Shown here: in pieces, positions 1 through 9,516 of the stretch | Numbering within the stretch: position 1 is the stretch's first letter | How the letters are laid out: each line of letters begins with the position of its first letter | Source of the DNA: Thioclava electrotropha | GTDB lineage: Bacteria; Pseudomonadota; Alphaproteobacteria; Rhodobacterales; Rhodobacteraceae | Length of the DNA: 64,000 nucleotides | Direction: 5' to 3' | Assembly: GCF_002085925.2 (NCBI RefSeq) | Contig: NZ_CP053562.1 | Span: forward strand, 186,001 to 250,000 | Translations under genes and position numbers: made by a program | Notes under the pieces: generated by a model | The model's input: the letters and a program-made list of their open reading frames with translations, nothing else | The model's database searches: none | What the model was told of the DNA's origin: nothing

Positions 1-817
<817 letters not shown>

Positions 818-862
818 TGCTGGTATCCTTCCAGATATATGCCCTTCGTTGGGGAAGGGTGT
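818..862 (-). promoter_or_regulatory. serC leader RNA motif (candidate)
   Basis: On the serC transcript two stems stand directly before the start codon. CCCTTC (859-854) pairs with GAAGGG (847-842), and CTGG (834-831) pairs with CCAG (823-820). The second stem places the Shine-Dalgarno AAGGA in its 7-base loop. This matches the published description of the serC motif of alphaproteobacteria, whose last stem overlaps the ribosome binding site of serC. Assignment is by structure and position only; no covariance search was run. Confidence 0.65.
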
Positions 863-976
863 CCCGCCGCCGCAGATACGCTCGCGCCCGCTCTGGCGCA
901 AGGAGAATTTTTGGTCTAATGCGCCGCATCAGGTCACGGATACGACATTTGAACCGACATTCCCCAAGGAGCGCGC

Positions 977-1849
977 ATGTTTACCGCCACGCTGATCGCT
1001 GACCCGAAAGAGGCCAATCTGGATCAAGGCACGCTGGATGCGCTTTGCGGTGCATGGGGCGGCGGCGCGGCGCGTTGGCTCAATCCGAATGTCGCGGCCG
1101 AGTTCATGGTGGACCGTGTGCCGTCGAATCGTTGGGAGGCCTGGGAGGGCCTGCAGGGGCTGGGCGTCGATCTGGTCGTGCAGCCCACCGAGGGGCGGCG
1201 CAAGCAGATGCTGCTGGCCGATATGGACTCGACGATGATCCAGCAGGAATGCATCGACGAGCTGGCCGATGTCGCGGGCGTGGGCGAGCGGGTGAAAGAG
1301 ATCACCGCGCGGGCGATGAACGGCGAGCTGGACTTTGAGGGCGCGCTGACCGAGCGGGTGGGCCTGCTGAAAGGTCTGCCCGAGAGCGTGATTTCCGAGG
1401 TGATCGAAAAGCGCATCAGCTTCATGCCGGGCGGGCATGATCTGGTGGCGACGATGAAGGCCAACGGCGCCTATTGCGCGCTGGTCTCGGGCGGGTTCAC
1501 GGCGTTCACCGGCTTTGTGGCGGAGACGCTCGGGTTTGACGAGAACCGCGCGAACCTGCTGCTGGTCGAGGATGGCAAGCTGACGGGCGTGCCGTCGCAG
1601 CCGATCCTCGGGCGTGAGGCGAAGGTTCAGGCTTTGCTGGAAATTTCGGAAAAGCTGAAACTGGATCACGCGCAGGTCATGGCCGTGGGCGATGGGGCGA
1701 ACGATCTGGGGATGCTGAAGCTCGCCGGTGCGGGCGTCGCGCTGCATGCCAAACCCTCGGTCGCCGCGGAATGTGACATCCGGATCAACTTCGGCGATCT
1801 GAGCGCGCTGCTCTACATTCAGGGCTACGCGGTGGAGGATTTCGCCTGA
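977..1849 (+). CDS. serB: Phosphoserine phosphatase SerB
   Basis: HAD-superfamily phosphatase that hydrolyses phosphoserine to serine, the last step of serine synthesis. Of 290 residues, the first ~75 form a divergent ACT-like N-terminal region and the rest the HAD core. DMDST (residues 82-86) carries the nucleophile Asp82 and acid/base Asp84, SGGFT is motif II, and VGDGANDLGML is motifs III/IV. The ATG at 977 follows AAGGAG with good spacing. The gene is divergent from serC across 159 bases that must hold both promoters. Its last 25 bases overlap the 3' end of nagA on the other strand. Confidence 0.95.
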   Translation: MFTATLIADPKEANLDQGTLDALCGAWGGGAARWLNPNVAAEFMVDRVPSNRWEAWEGLQGLGVDLVVQPTEGRRKQMLLADMDSTMIQQECIDELADVAGVGERVKEITARAMNGELDFEGALTERVGLLKGLPESVISEVIEKRISFMPGGHDLVATMKANGAYCALVSGGFTAFTGFVAETLGFDENRANLLLVEDGKLTGVPSQPILGREAKVQALLEISEKLKLDHAQVMAVGDGANDLGMLKLAGAGVALHAKPSVAAECDIRINFGDLSALLYIQGYAVEDFA

Positions 1850-2967
1850 CCGCCCTGCCAGACCTCGGTCAGGCGCCAGTCGTCATCGAAATGCACCAGG
1901 TCCCCGGCGAAGCCCGGCGCGATCCGGCCCACCGGCGCGCCGATTGCCTCGGCCGGGATACGGCTGGCCATCGCGAGCGCCTGTTCCGGTGATACGCCGA
2001 CCGTCTCGATCATGAAGCGCACCGCCTGCGGCAGCGACAGATCGGCCCCGGCAAGCGTGCCATCCTCCAGCCGCAGCGCCCCGTCGCGCCGCTGGATGCG
2101 ACGACCGGCGAGATCGAATTCCATCAGATCGGACCCGGCGCAGGCCATCGCGTCGGAGACAAGGAAGACCTCGCCCTGCCGTTTCGCCGCCAGCGCCAGC
2201 CGGATCGTCTCGGGATGCACATGGATGCCATCCGCGATCAGCCCCGCGGAGACCGGCTGCGACAGCGCCGCACCGACAAGGCCGGGTTCGCGACTGCCCA
2301 GCTGGCTCATCGCGTTGAAGAGATGCGTGACCATCCGCGCGCCCGCCGCGATGGCCTCCTGAGCCTCCGCGAAGCTGCACTCCGAATGGCCGAGGCTGAC
2401 GACAATCCCGGCCTCGGACAGCCGCGCGATCTGCTCGGGCGTCGCATTGGCAGGCGAGAGCGTCAGGATCAGCGCAGGCAACCCGGTCTTCGCCTCGAGC
2501 AGCGTCTCGATGTCCTCTTCGTCCAGCGGGCGGATGCAGCCGGGCGGATGGCATCCCGGGCGCTTGGGGTCGAGATGCGGGCCTTCCAGATGAAGCCCGC
2601 CGAAGCCCGGAACGCGCGTCACGGCGGCGATGCCTGCCGCCAGCACCGTCTGAGTCGCGGCGCGGGTATCGGTGATCAGCGTCGGCAGGATCGTGGTCGC
2701 GCCGAGAGCGGTATGCGCGGCGCAGATGGTGGAGAGCGTCTCGAGCGTCGCGTGCCCGTCGAGCATCACGCCGCCGCCGCCATTCACCTGCAGATCGACG
2801 AGACCGGGCGCGAGCGTGCCGCCCGGAAACTCGACCACCTCGCCCTCGGGCATCTCCGCGATCGGGCAGAGTGCCGAAATTCGACCCTGTTCCAGCACGA
2901 TCGCATGGTTTTCATGGAAGGCGGTGCCGTCGAAAACGCGCGCGCCCGTCAGGATCAGCTTGTCCAA
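1825..2967 (-). CDS. nagA: N-acetylglucosamine-6-phosphate deacetylase
   Basis: Metal-dependent amidohydrolase converting GlcNAc-6-P to GlcN-6-P plus acetate. The 380-residue length is normal for the family. Metal ligands are recognisable in LHLEGPHL (Glu128), LGHSE (His194) and THLFNAM (His215), and the catalytic Asp in SDAM (Asp272). It is the downstream gene of a two-gene operon with a GlcNAc kinase, overlapping it by 13 bases, so together they phosphorylate and then deacetylate free GlcNAc, as in peptidoglycan or chitin scavenging. The 3' end overlaps serB antisense by 25 bases. No GlcN-6-P deaminase or NagR-type regulator is in view. Confidence 0.95.
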   Translation of the reverse strand: MDKLILTGARVFDGTAFHENHAIVLEQGRISALCPIAEMPEGEVVEFPGGTLAPGLVDLQVNGGGGVMLDGHATLETLSTICAAHTALGATTILPTLITDTRAATQTVLAAGIAAVTRVPGFGGLHLEGPHLDPKRPGCHPPGCIRPLDEEDIETLLEAKTGLPALILTLSPANATPEQIARLSEAGIVVSLGHSECSFAEAQEAIAAGARMVTHLFNAMSQLGSREPGLVGAALSQPVSAGLIADGIHVHPETIRLALAAKRQGEVFLVSDAMACAGSDLMEFDLAGRRIQRRDGALRLEDGTLAGADLSLPQAVRFMIETVGVSPEQALAMASRIPAEAIGAPVGRIAPGFAGDLVHFDDDWRLTEVWQGGQAKSSTA

Positions 2968-3776
2968 AACGCATCCTCCATCGCCAATGCCAAGGCGCCG
3001 TCCAGCGCATTGCCTTTCGCGGCCCGCTGCGGCCAGTCACCCAGCGCAAGACCCTGCCCAAGCCCGCCGAGCCACGTCACCGGAAGCGGCTCTTCGGGCT
3101 GCAAAAGCGCAATCGCCGCGCGGATCTCGGCCTGCGCCGCCTCGCGTACGGCCACGGCGGCGGGGTCGGTCGATTGCAGAATACGCGGCGCAAACCGCGC
3201 CCAATCGGCGGGGGTCGCGTCGAGGCTGAAAGCGATCAGCCCGTTTCGCCCATCCATCTCCTCGAGCAACTCGCGCAGGAGCGGCGTCACCGGGCAGAAC
3301 CCGTCGAGCGCACGTCCGGCCCGCATCCCGAGCGCCCGGCCGATCCACGCGCCCGATCCCTCATCGCCCAGCCGTAAGCCCCAGCCGCCGATCGCGTGCT
3401 GCTGACCGTTCAGCTGCCGCGCGAAGAACGAACCCGTGCCGATGGCCGCGACGATCCCGTCCTCGGGCCCCAGCGCACCGCGCACCGAGGTCGTCACGTC
3501 CTGCACGACGCGGGCCGGGAAAGGCAACTCGTCCGCCAAGGCCTCTGCGGCCGGCGCATGGTTCGCCCCCGCCAGCCCGAGCACCGCGCGAATCTCGCGC
3601 GCGTCGATAGTGCCCATCGCGGTTTCGATGGCGGTGAAGATGTGATGGCGCGCCTCGTCATAGTCCGAGGCGATATTCGCAGGGCCGGATTCGCCACGCC
3701 CGATGACGCGGCCAGAACCGTCGGCAAATACCGCCCGGCACCCGCTGCCTCCGCCATCGACTGCAATGAAATGCAT
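2955..3776 (-). CDS. BadF/BadG-family N-acetylglucosamine kinase
   Basis: ATPase of the BadF/BadG/BcrA/BcrD superfamily (actin-like fold), most likely phosphorylating GlcNAc to supply the NagA encoded just downstream. The 273 residues start with the phosphate-1 loop VDGGGSGCRAV. IGTGSFF and GGWGLRLGDEGSGAWIGR are the adenosine and sugar-binding segments typical of GlcNAc kinases. Start at 3776 follows GGAGG spaced 5 bases. Substrate is inferred from family and the overlap with nagA; a related glucosamine kinase cannot be excluded. First gene of the operon, divergent from the TVP38 operon across 134 bases. Confidence 0.85.
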   Translation of the reverse strand: MHFIAVDGGGSGCRAVFADGSGRVIGRGESGPANIASDYDEARHHIFTAIETAMGTIDAREIRAVLGLAGANHAPAAEALADELPFPARVVQDVTTSVRGALGPEDGIVAAIGTGSFFARQLNGQQHAIGGWGLRLGDEGSGAWIGRALGMRAGRALDGFCPVTPLLRELLEEMDGRNGLIAFSLDATPADWARFAPRILQSTDPAAVAVREAAQAEIRAAIALLQPEEPLPVTWLGGLGQGLALGDWPQRAAKGNALDGALALAMEDAFWTS

Positions 3777-3857
3777 CCCCGCCTCCGTTTTGTGCGTAAC
3801 AGTGCCAAATAGCGGCTCCGAGAGAAAGCGCGTAACGAAATCGGCGCGCGAAACGAC

Positions 3858-3886
3858 TTGGGGAAAGATCGCATCGCCTCTATCAC
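3858..3886 (+). promoter_or_regulatory. Candidate sigma-70 promoter for the TVP38-Ynj operon
   Basis: TTGGGG (3858-3863), a 17-base spacer, then TATCAC (3881-3886). Transcription would begin near 3893, which makes the in-frame GTG at 3893 an unlikely start codon and favours the ATG at 3911. Confidence 0.4.
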
Positions 3887-3910
3887 TGGGGCGTGACCCA
3901 CGGGAGGACC

Positions 3911-6040
3911 ATGCGCAAACCTCTGATATTCCTTGGCCTGATCGCTCTGGCGGTGATCGCGGCCTTTCTGGTGGCCGATCCCGACCCCGAGCGGCTGCGC
4001 GCGCTGCGCGACAGCCTCGCCGCGTGGCGCGAGGCGCATCCGCTGGCGCTGCCCATCGGGTTCTTCGTCACTTACGTCGTGGTGACGGCGCTTTCGCTGC
4101 CCTTCGCGGTCTGGCTGACACTGCTGGGTGCCGCGCTTCTGGGGTTCTGGCAGGGGTTGGTTCTGATCTCGTTCGCGTCCTCCATCGGGGCGCTGCTGGC
4201 CTTTCTGGTCGCGCGCTACCTGATGCGCGACTGGGTGCGCGGGCGGCTTGGCCCGCGGCTCACGAAGATCGAGAAAGGGGCGGCGCGCGACGGCGAGTTC
4301 TACCTGTTCTCGCTGCGGCTGATCCCGGTCGTGCCGTTCTTCGTGATCAACCTCGCCTTCGGGCTGACCCGGATGAAAGTATGGAAATTCTATGCCGTCT
4401 CGCAGCTCGGAATGCTGCCCGGCACCGCCGTCTATGTCGCGGCGGGCGCGCAACTGGGCGATCTGGACAGCCTGTCGGGGATCGTCTCGCCGGGGCTGCT
4501 GGGTGCCTTTGCGGCGCTGGCGGTGTTTCCGTGGGTGGCGCGCGCGGCGCTGCGGGTCTGGGCACGCAAGCGGGCCTATCGCGGCTATGAGCGCCCGGCG
4601 AAGTTCGACCGCAACCTGATCGTGATCGGCGCGGGGGCTGCGGGGCTGGTGGCCTCCTATGTCGCGGCGCAGGCGAAGGCGAAAGTGACGCTGGTGCAGG
4701 AAGGCCCGATGGGCGGCGATTGCCTGAATTTCGGCTGCGTGCCGTCGAAGGCGCTGATCGCCTCGGCTCGGGCTGCGGGCGTGGCGCGCGGTTCCGAGGC
4801 GCTGGGCGTGCGCGCGGATGTCTCGGTCGATTGGCCGGTGGTGACGCAGCGAATCTCCGAGGTGATCGCGCAGATCGAGCCGAATGATTCCGTGGAACGC
4901 TATGAAGGTCTCGGCGTCGAGGTGATCGAAGGTCATGCGCGGCTGGAAGACCCGTGGACGGTGCGTGTGGGCGATGAGCGCCTGACCGCGCGCGGGGTGG
5001 TGCTTGCCACTGGCGCGGCCCCGGTGATCCCGCCGATCGAGGGGATCGGATCGGTCGAGCCGCTGACCTCGGACACGCTGTGGGAGGCGCTTGCCGCGAT
5101 GCCCGCACCGCCCGAGAAGATGGTGATCCTCGGCGGTGGCCCGATTGGCTGCGAGATCGCGCAGGCGTTGGCACGCCTTGGAGCGGGCGTCACCGTGGTC
5201 GAGGCGGCGGAGCGGCTGTTGATCCGTGAGGATACGGAAGCCTCGGATGCCATCGCGGCAGCCTTGCGCACCGATGGGGTCGACCTGAAGCTCGGCGCGA
5301 AGGCGATCCGTTTCGGGCGTGACGAGTCCGGTGAAGAAGGCGGCAAATGGCTGGAACTGGAGGACGGCTCGAAGATCGAATTCGACACGCTTCTGGTCGC
5401 GGTCGGGCGCAAGGCGCGGCTCGAAGGCTTCGAGCTGGAGAAACTGGGCATTCCGGCGAACAAGGTGATCGAGACGAACGACTACCTCGAGACGCTGATG
5501 CCCAATATCTACGCCGCAGGCGACGCGGCGGGACCGTTGCAGCTGACCAATGCCGCAGGCCATCAGGGCTGGATCGCGGCGGCGAATGCGCTGGCCTCGC
5601 CCTTCTGGCGCTTCAAGGCTCATGCCGCGCCGATCCCGCATGCGGTCTTCACCTCGCCCGAACTGGCGCGGGTGGGGATGACAGCTGCGGAAGCTGAGTC
5701 CGAGGGCGTGCATCACGAGGTCACGACCTATCCGCTGGGCGATCTCGACCGCGCGCTCGCCGAAGGGGCGGGGCAGGGCTTCGTGCGGATCGTCACCGCG
5801 AAAGGCTCCGACAAGATCCTTGGTGCCACGGTCTGCGGGGCACATGCCGCCGAGGTGCTGGCGGAGTTCGCGCTGGCGATGCGGCACGGGCTGGGCTTGG
5901 GCAAGATTCTCTCGACGCCGCATATCTATCCGAGCTGGTCCGAGGCCGCGAAAAACGCCGCCGGGCGCTGGCGGCAGGCCCATGTGAACCCGCGCACGCT
6001 GCGGATCGCCGAGCGTTTCATGACCTGGAGGCGCGGATGA
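3911..6040 (+). CDS. TVP38/TMEM64 membrane domain fused to FAD-dependent disulfide oxidoreductase
   Basis: A 709-residue two-domain protein. Residues ~1-215 are a TVP38/TMEM64 (VTT/DedA-like) integral membrane domain with several hydrophobic segments. From ~233 on is a class I pyridine-nucleotide-disulfide oxidoreductase: FAD site VIGAGAAGLVASY, redox pair in GGDCLNFGCVPSK (Cys271/Cys276), an NAD(P) site ILGGGPIGCEIA, the second FAD motif YAAGDAAG, and a C-terminal HIYPSWSE with the His-Glu base pair. Mercuric-reductase-type C-terminal cysteines are absent. The ATG at 3911 follows GGAGG; the GTG 18 bases upstream has no such site. The gene overlaps the next by 4 bases and leads a five-gene operon. 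Substrate is unknown; the fusion suggests redox chemistry at the inner membrane face. Confidence 0.88.
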   Translation: MRKPLIFLGLIALAVIAAFLVADPDPERLRALRDSLAAWREAHPLALPIGFFVTYVVVTALSLPFAVWLTLLGAALLGFWQGLVLISFASSIGALLAFLVARYLMRDWVRGRLGPRLTKIEKGAARDGEFYLFSLRLIPVVPFFVINLAFGLTRMKVWKFYAVSQLGMLPGTAVYVAAGAQLGDLDSLSGIVSPGLLGAFAALAVFPWVARAALRVWARKRAYRGYERPAKFDRNLIVIGAGAAGLVASYVAAQAKAKVTLVQEGPMGGDCLNFGCVPSKALIASARAAGVARGSEALGVRADVSVDWPVVTQRISEVIAQIEPNDSVERYEGLGVEVIEGHARLEDPWTVRVGDERLTARGVVLATGAAPVIPPIEGIGSVEPLTSDTLWEALAAMPAPPEKMVILGGGPIGCEIAQALARLGAGVTVVEAAERLLIREDTEASDAIAAALRTDGVDLKLGAKAIRFGRDESGEEGGKWLELEDGSKIEFDTLLVAVGRKARLEGFELEKLGIPANKVIETNDYLETLMPNIYAAGDAAGPLQLTNAAGHQGWIAAANALASPFWRFKAHAAPIPHAVFTSPELARVGMTAAEAESEGVHHEVTTYPLGDLDRALAEGAGQGFVRIVTAKGSDKILGATVCGAHAAEVLAEFALAMRHGLGLGKILSTPHIYPSWSEAAKNAAGRWRQAHVNPRTLRIAERFMTWRRG

Positions 6041-6642
6041 TCGACGCAGCTCTCCTGCCGCTGCAACGCGCGATGATGCAGCCCCCCGCCGAGGCGCTGG
6101 CCGCGCGCGGTATCCGCGCCGATCAGGTGACGGTGGCGGGCTTCGCACTGGGTCTTCTGGCGATCCCGGCGCTGGCATTCCATGCCTATTGGCTGGCGCT
6201 GGCGCTGATCCTCATCAACCGGATCGCGGACGGACTCGACGGGGCCATCGCGCGGATCAAGGGGCCGACAGATCGCGGGGCTTTCCTCGATATTGCGCTC
6301 GATTTCCTGTTCTACGCGCTGATCCCGGTGGGCTTCGCGCTGGCCGATCCTGCGCGCAACGCGCTGGCCGCGACCGTCCTGATCGCGGCCTTCGTCGGCA
6401 CCGGATCGAGCTTCCTCGCCTTCGCCTCCATCGCCGCCAAGCGCGGGATGAGCACTGAAGCCTATCCGACCAAGGGTATCTATTACCTTGGCGGGCTGAC
6501 CGAAGGGGCCGAGACGATCCTGTTCTTCTCGGCGATCTGCCTGTTTCCGCAGGCCTTCCCGATCCTCTCGGGCCTCTTCGCTGCCGCTTGTTTCGTGACC
6601 ACCGTAACCCGCTGGCTGATGGGCTGGCGGGCGTTTTCCTGA
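6037..6642 (+). CDS. CDP-alcohol phosphatidyltransferase family protein (YnjF-like)
   Basis: Integral membrane enzyme of 201 residues. The diagnostic motif D-x2-D-G-x2-A-R-x8-G-x3-D-x3-D is complete, starting DGLDGAIAR and ending GAFLDIALD. Family members transfer a phosphatidyl group from a CDP-activated lipid to an alcohol; the acceptor cannot be read from sequence. It overlaps the TVP38 fusion gene by 4 bases and ends 11 bases before the ynjB-like gene, so the five genes are almost certainly one transcript. E. coli ynjF encodes the same family beside ynjBCD, so the association looks conserved. Confidence 0.88.
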   Translation: MIDAALLPLQRAMMQPPAEALAARGIRADQVTVAGFALGLLAIPALAFHAYWLALALILINRIADGLDGAIARIKGPTDRGAFLDIALDFLFYALIPVGFALADPARNALAATVLIAAFVGTGSSFLAFASIAAKRGMSTEAYPTKGIYYLGGLTEGAETILFFSAICLFPQAFPILSGLFAAACFVTTVTRWLMGWRAFS

Positions 6643-6653
6643 ACGGAGAGAGT

Positions 6654-7853
6654 ATGAGAAACCTTCTTGCCGCCCCGGTTCTTGCCGCGAGTCTCGCGCT
6701 GCCGCTTGCCGCGCCCGCCTTTGCCGATTGGGCGCAAACGGAAGCCGAGGCGAAGGGCCAGACGGTTTATTTCAACGCTTGGGGCGGCGATCCGCGCACC
6801 AATGCGTTCATAGATTGGGTGTCCGACCAGATGCAGGAGAAATACGGCGTCACGGTCGAGCAGGTGAAGCTGTCCGACACCGCCGAAGCCGTCTCGCGCG
6901 TGCAGGCCGAGAAGGCGGCGGGTAAGAATGACGGCGGCGCGGTTGACCTTATCTGGATCAACGGGCCGAATTTTCTGGCGATGAAAGAGGCGGGCTTGCT
7001 GCATGGGCCGTTCGTTTCCGATCTGCCCAATGCGAAATATCTCGACCTGTCCGAAGGCTCGGCGGCGACGACCGATTTCACCGTCCCGACGGAAGGGTAC
7101 GAGAGCCCGTGGCGGCTCGCGAAATTCGCCTTTGCCTATGATGCGGAGCGGGTGAGCGATCCGCCGAAGGATATGGCAGGGCTTCTGGACTGGGCGAAGG
7201 CGCATCCGGGCCGCTTCACCCACCCCAACCCGTCGAATTTCATGGGGGCGAGCTTCCTCAAGCAGGCTTTGGTCGAGCTTGCGCCCGATCCGGCGGCGCT
7301 GTCACAGCCGGTGACGGACGAGGCCTATGCCAAGGAAACCGCGCCGCTCTGGGCATGGTATGACGCGCTGCGCCCATTGATGTGGCGCGAGGGTAAATCC
7401 TTCCCCGAGAACGAGAGCGTGCAAGCGCAATTACTGGCCGACGGCGAGGTCGATTTCGCAATGTTCTTCGACCCGGCCGCGCCAGCTGCGATGATCGAGC
7501 AGGGCGTGCTGCCGCCTTCGGTCCGCGTCTGGGTGCCTGAAGGCGGCACGATCGGGAATATCTCCTACGTCGCGATCCCCTATAACGCGGCGCATCAGGC
7601 GGGGGCGGAGCTGGTCGCGAATTTCCTGCTCGACCCGGCCACGCAGGCGCATATGCAGGATATCCGCGTGCTGGGCAGTTTCTCGGTGCTCGATCCGGCA
7701 AAGCTGGATGCCGACGCGAAGGCGGCTTTCGCGGACCTGCCCACCGCGCCCGCGCTGCCGACGTTGAACGATCTCGGGCCGACGCTCCCCGAGCCGCATC
7801 CGAGCTGGATGACCAAGCTCACCGAGGACTGGGCGCAGCGCTACACGAAGTGA
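6654..7853 (+). CDS. ynjB: ABC transporter substrate-binding protein, YnjB family
   Basis: Periplasmic solute-binding protein. The ATG at 6654, preceded by GGAGAG, gives 399 residues with a clear signal peptide (MRNLLAAPVLAASLALPLA, cleavage after APAFA). The mature start leads into VYFNAWGGDPRTNAFIDWV, characteristic of YnjB-type proteins, which are distantly related to thiamine and iron binding proteins. Longer frames reaching back to 6588 overlap the previous gene and lack a ribosome site. It works with the permease and ATPase immediately downstream. The ligand is unknown; thiamine has been suggested for the family, but there is no THI-box leader here to support it. Confidence 0.85.
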   Translation: MRNLLAAPVLAASLALPLAAPAFADWAQTEAEAKGQTVYFNAWGGDPRTNAFIDWVSDQMQEKYGVTVEQVKLSDTAEAVSRVQAEKAAGKNDGGAVDLIWINGPNFLAMKEAGLLHGPFVSDLPNAKYLDLSEGSAATTDFTVPTEGYESPWRLAKFAFAYDAERVSDPPKDMAGLLDWAKAHPGRFTHPNPSNFMGASFLKQALVELAPDPAALSQPVTDEAYAKETAPLWAWYDALRPLMWREGKSFPENESVQAQLLADGEVDFAMFFDPAAPAAMIEQGVLPPSVRVWVPEGGTIGNISYVAIPYNAAHQAGAELVANFLLDPATQAHMQDIRVLGSFSVLDPAKLDADAKAAFADLPTAPALPTLNDLGPTLPEPHPSWMTKLTEDWAQRYTK

Positions 7854-7860
7854 GGTTCCG

Positions 7861-9516
7861 ATGCGGCTCGCCGGGGCGATCCTGACGCTGGTGATCGGCG
7901 CGCCGGTGCTGCTCGGCGCGGCGCTGACGCTGGCGACCGGTTTCGGCTGGCAGCCGGGGCTGGGGCGGGTTGATCTGGGCTGGGAGGGCTTCACCGAGGC
8001 TCTGGCCGCGCCGGGTATCCTCACCTCGCTGCGGCTGACATTGGTGACCGGCCTAGGGGCGGCGATGCTGTCGCTCGTGGCCTCGATCCCGCTGGCGCGC
8101 TGGCTGGTGACGCGGCAATCGGCGTCGCGCTGGCTGACGCCGCTGCTGGCAGTGCCCCATGCGGCGCTGGCGATCGGGCTGGCCTTTCTGATCGCGCCCT
8201 CGGGCTGGGCCGCGCGGCTGATCTCGCCCTGGGCGACCGGCTGGGATCTGCCGCCGCAGATCGTGACGCTGGGCGATCCGTGGGGGCTGTCGCTGATCCT
8301 CGGGCTGATGCTGAAAGAGGTACCGTTCCTGACGCTGATGACGCTGGTGGCCGCCGCGCAGCGCCCGGTTGCCGAGCAGATGGCGGCGGGGCGCGCGCTT
8401 GGCTATGCGCCGGGCCGCGTCTGGGCTCGGATTGTCTGGCCGCAGCTTTACCCGGCGCTGCGCCTGCCGGTGCTGATCGTGCTGGCCTTCTCGCTGTCGG
8501 TCGTCGACATGGCGCTGATCCTCGGGCCGTCGAACCCGCCGACGCTGGCGGTGCGCATTCTGCGGCTCTACGGCGCGCCCGATCCCGCGCAGGCGGTGCC
8601 CGCCTCGGCGCTGGCGGTGATCTTGCTGGCCGTGATGGGGGCGAGTGCGGCGCTATGGATGGTTGGCGAGCGCGCGGTGGCGCGACTCGGCAAGGCGCTG
8701 ATCCGGAAGGGGCATCGCGGCGTGTCGCGGCGGAACTGGAGCGGCGCTGGTTTGATCGGCGCGGGCGGCGCCCTCGCGATCGGATCGCTGGGCGCCCTGG
8801 TCCTGTGGAGCCTAGCGAGCTTCTGGCGTTTTCCCGATGCGCTGCCCGCCGACCTCACCCTCAAACGCTGGGCCAGCGCCGATTGGGCGGGGCCTGCGCT
8901 GACCAGCCTGACCCTTGCGCTTGTCTCGACGGCGCTGGCGCTGATCCTCGCAATGCTCTGGCTGGAAAGCGAGGACCGCTCCGGCAAGCGCCTGCCGCTA
9001 GGCGCGCTGATCGTCCTGCCGCTTCTGCTGCCGCAGATCGGGTTTCTGCAGGGGCTGACCACCGGGTTTCTCTGGCTCGGTCTGCCGCCGGGGCCGGTCG
9101 CGGTGACATGGGCCGAACTGCTCTTCGTCTTTCCCTATGTAATGATCGCGCTGGCCGGGCCGTGGCGCGCGCTCGACCGGGCGCATCTCGCCAGTGCGGC
9201 GAGCCTCGGGGCCGGGCCGACGCGGCGCCTTCTGCGGATCAAGCTGCCGATGCTGCTGGGTCCGATCTGTGCGGCGGCGGCGATCGGGGTCGCGGTGTCG
9301 GTCGCGCAATATCTGGCCGTTCTGCTGCCCGGCGCGGGGCGCGTTCAGGCGCTGGCGACTGAAGCCGTGGCGCTGGCCTCGGGGGCGGACCGGCGGCTGG
9401 CCGCGATCCTTGCGCTGATGCAGGCGGCGCTGCCATGGGTAGGTTTCGCGCTGGCGCTCGCGGTCCCGGCATGGTGGCACCGCAACCGGCGCGGCTTGCG
9501 CGGAGGAGTGGCATGA
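7861..9516 (+). CDS. ynjC: ABC transporter permease, YnjC family (tandem permease domains)
   Basis: A 551-residue inner-membrane protein with two BPD-type permease halves in one chain (roughly 40-270 and 330-540). Each half carries an EAA-like loop for the ATPase: AAGRALGYAPGRVW in the first, ASAASLGAGPTRRL in the second. Double permeases of this kind are typical of the iron/thiamine/YnjC group. Start at 7861 lies 7 bases after the ynjB stop, and the stop overlaps the ATPase start by 4 bases. Very high GC at third positions, like its neighbours. Confidence 0.87.
   Translation: MRLAGAILTLVIGAPVLLGAALTLATGFGWQPGLGRVDLGWEGFTEALAAPGILTSLRLTLVTGLGAAMLSLVASIPLARWLVTRQSASRWLTPLLAVPHAALAIGLAFLIAPSGWAARLISPWATGWDLPPQIVTLGDPWGLSLILGLMLKEVPFLTLMTLVAAAQRPVAEQMAAGRALGYAPGRVWARIVWPQLYPALRLPVLIVLAFSLSVVDMALILGPSNPPTLAVRILRLYGAPDPAQAVPASALAVILLAVMGASAALWMVGERAVARLGKALIRKGHRGVSRRNWSGAGLIGAGGALAIGSLGALVLWSLASFWRFPDALPADLTLKRWASADWAGPALTSLTLALVSTALALILAMLWLESEDRSGKRLPLGALIVLPLLLPQIGFLQGLTTGFLWLGLPPGPVAVTWAELLFVFPYVMIALAGPWRALDRAHLASAASLGAGPTRRLLRIKLPMLLGPICAAAAIGVAVSVAQYLAVLLPGAGRVQALATEAVALASGADRRLAAILALMQAALPWVGFALALAVPAWWHRNRRGLRGGVA

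Noticed and set aside
3494..6178. A very long minus-strand frame of 894 codons
   Set aside because: It is antisense to the TVP38-oxidoreductase gene, Arg/Pro/His-rich and without any domain; long antisense frames are usual in high-GC DNA.
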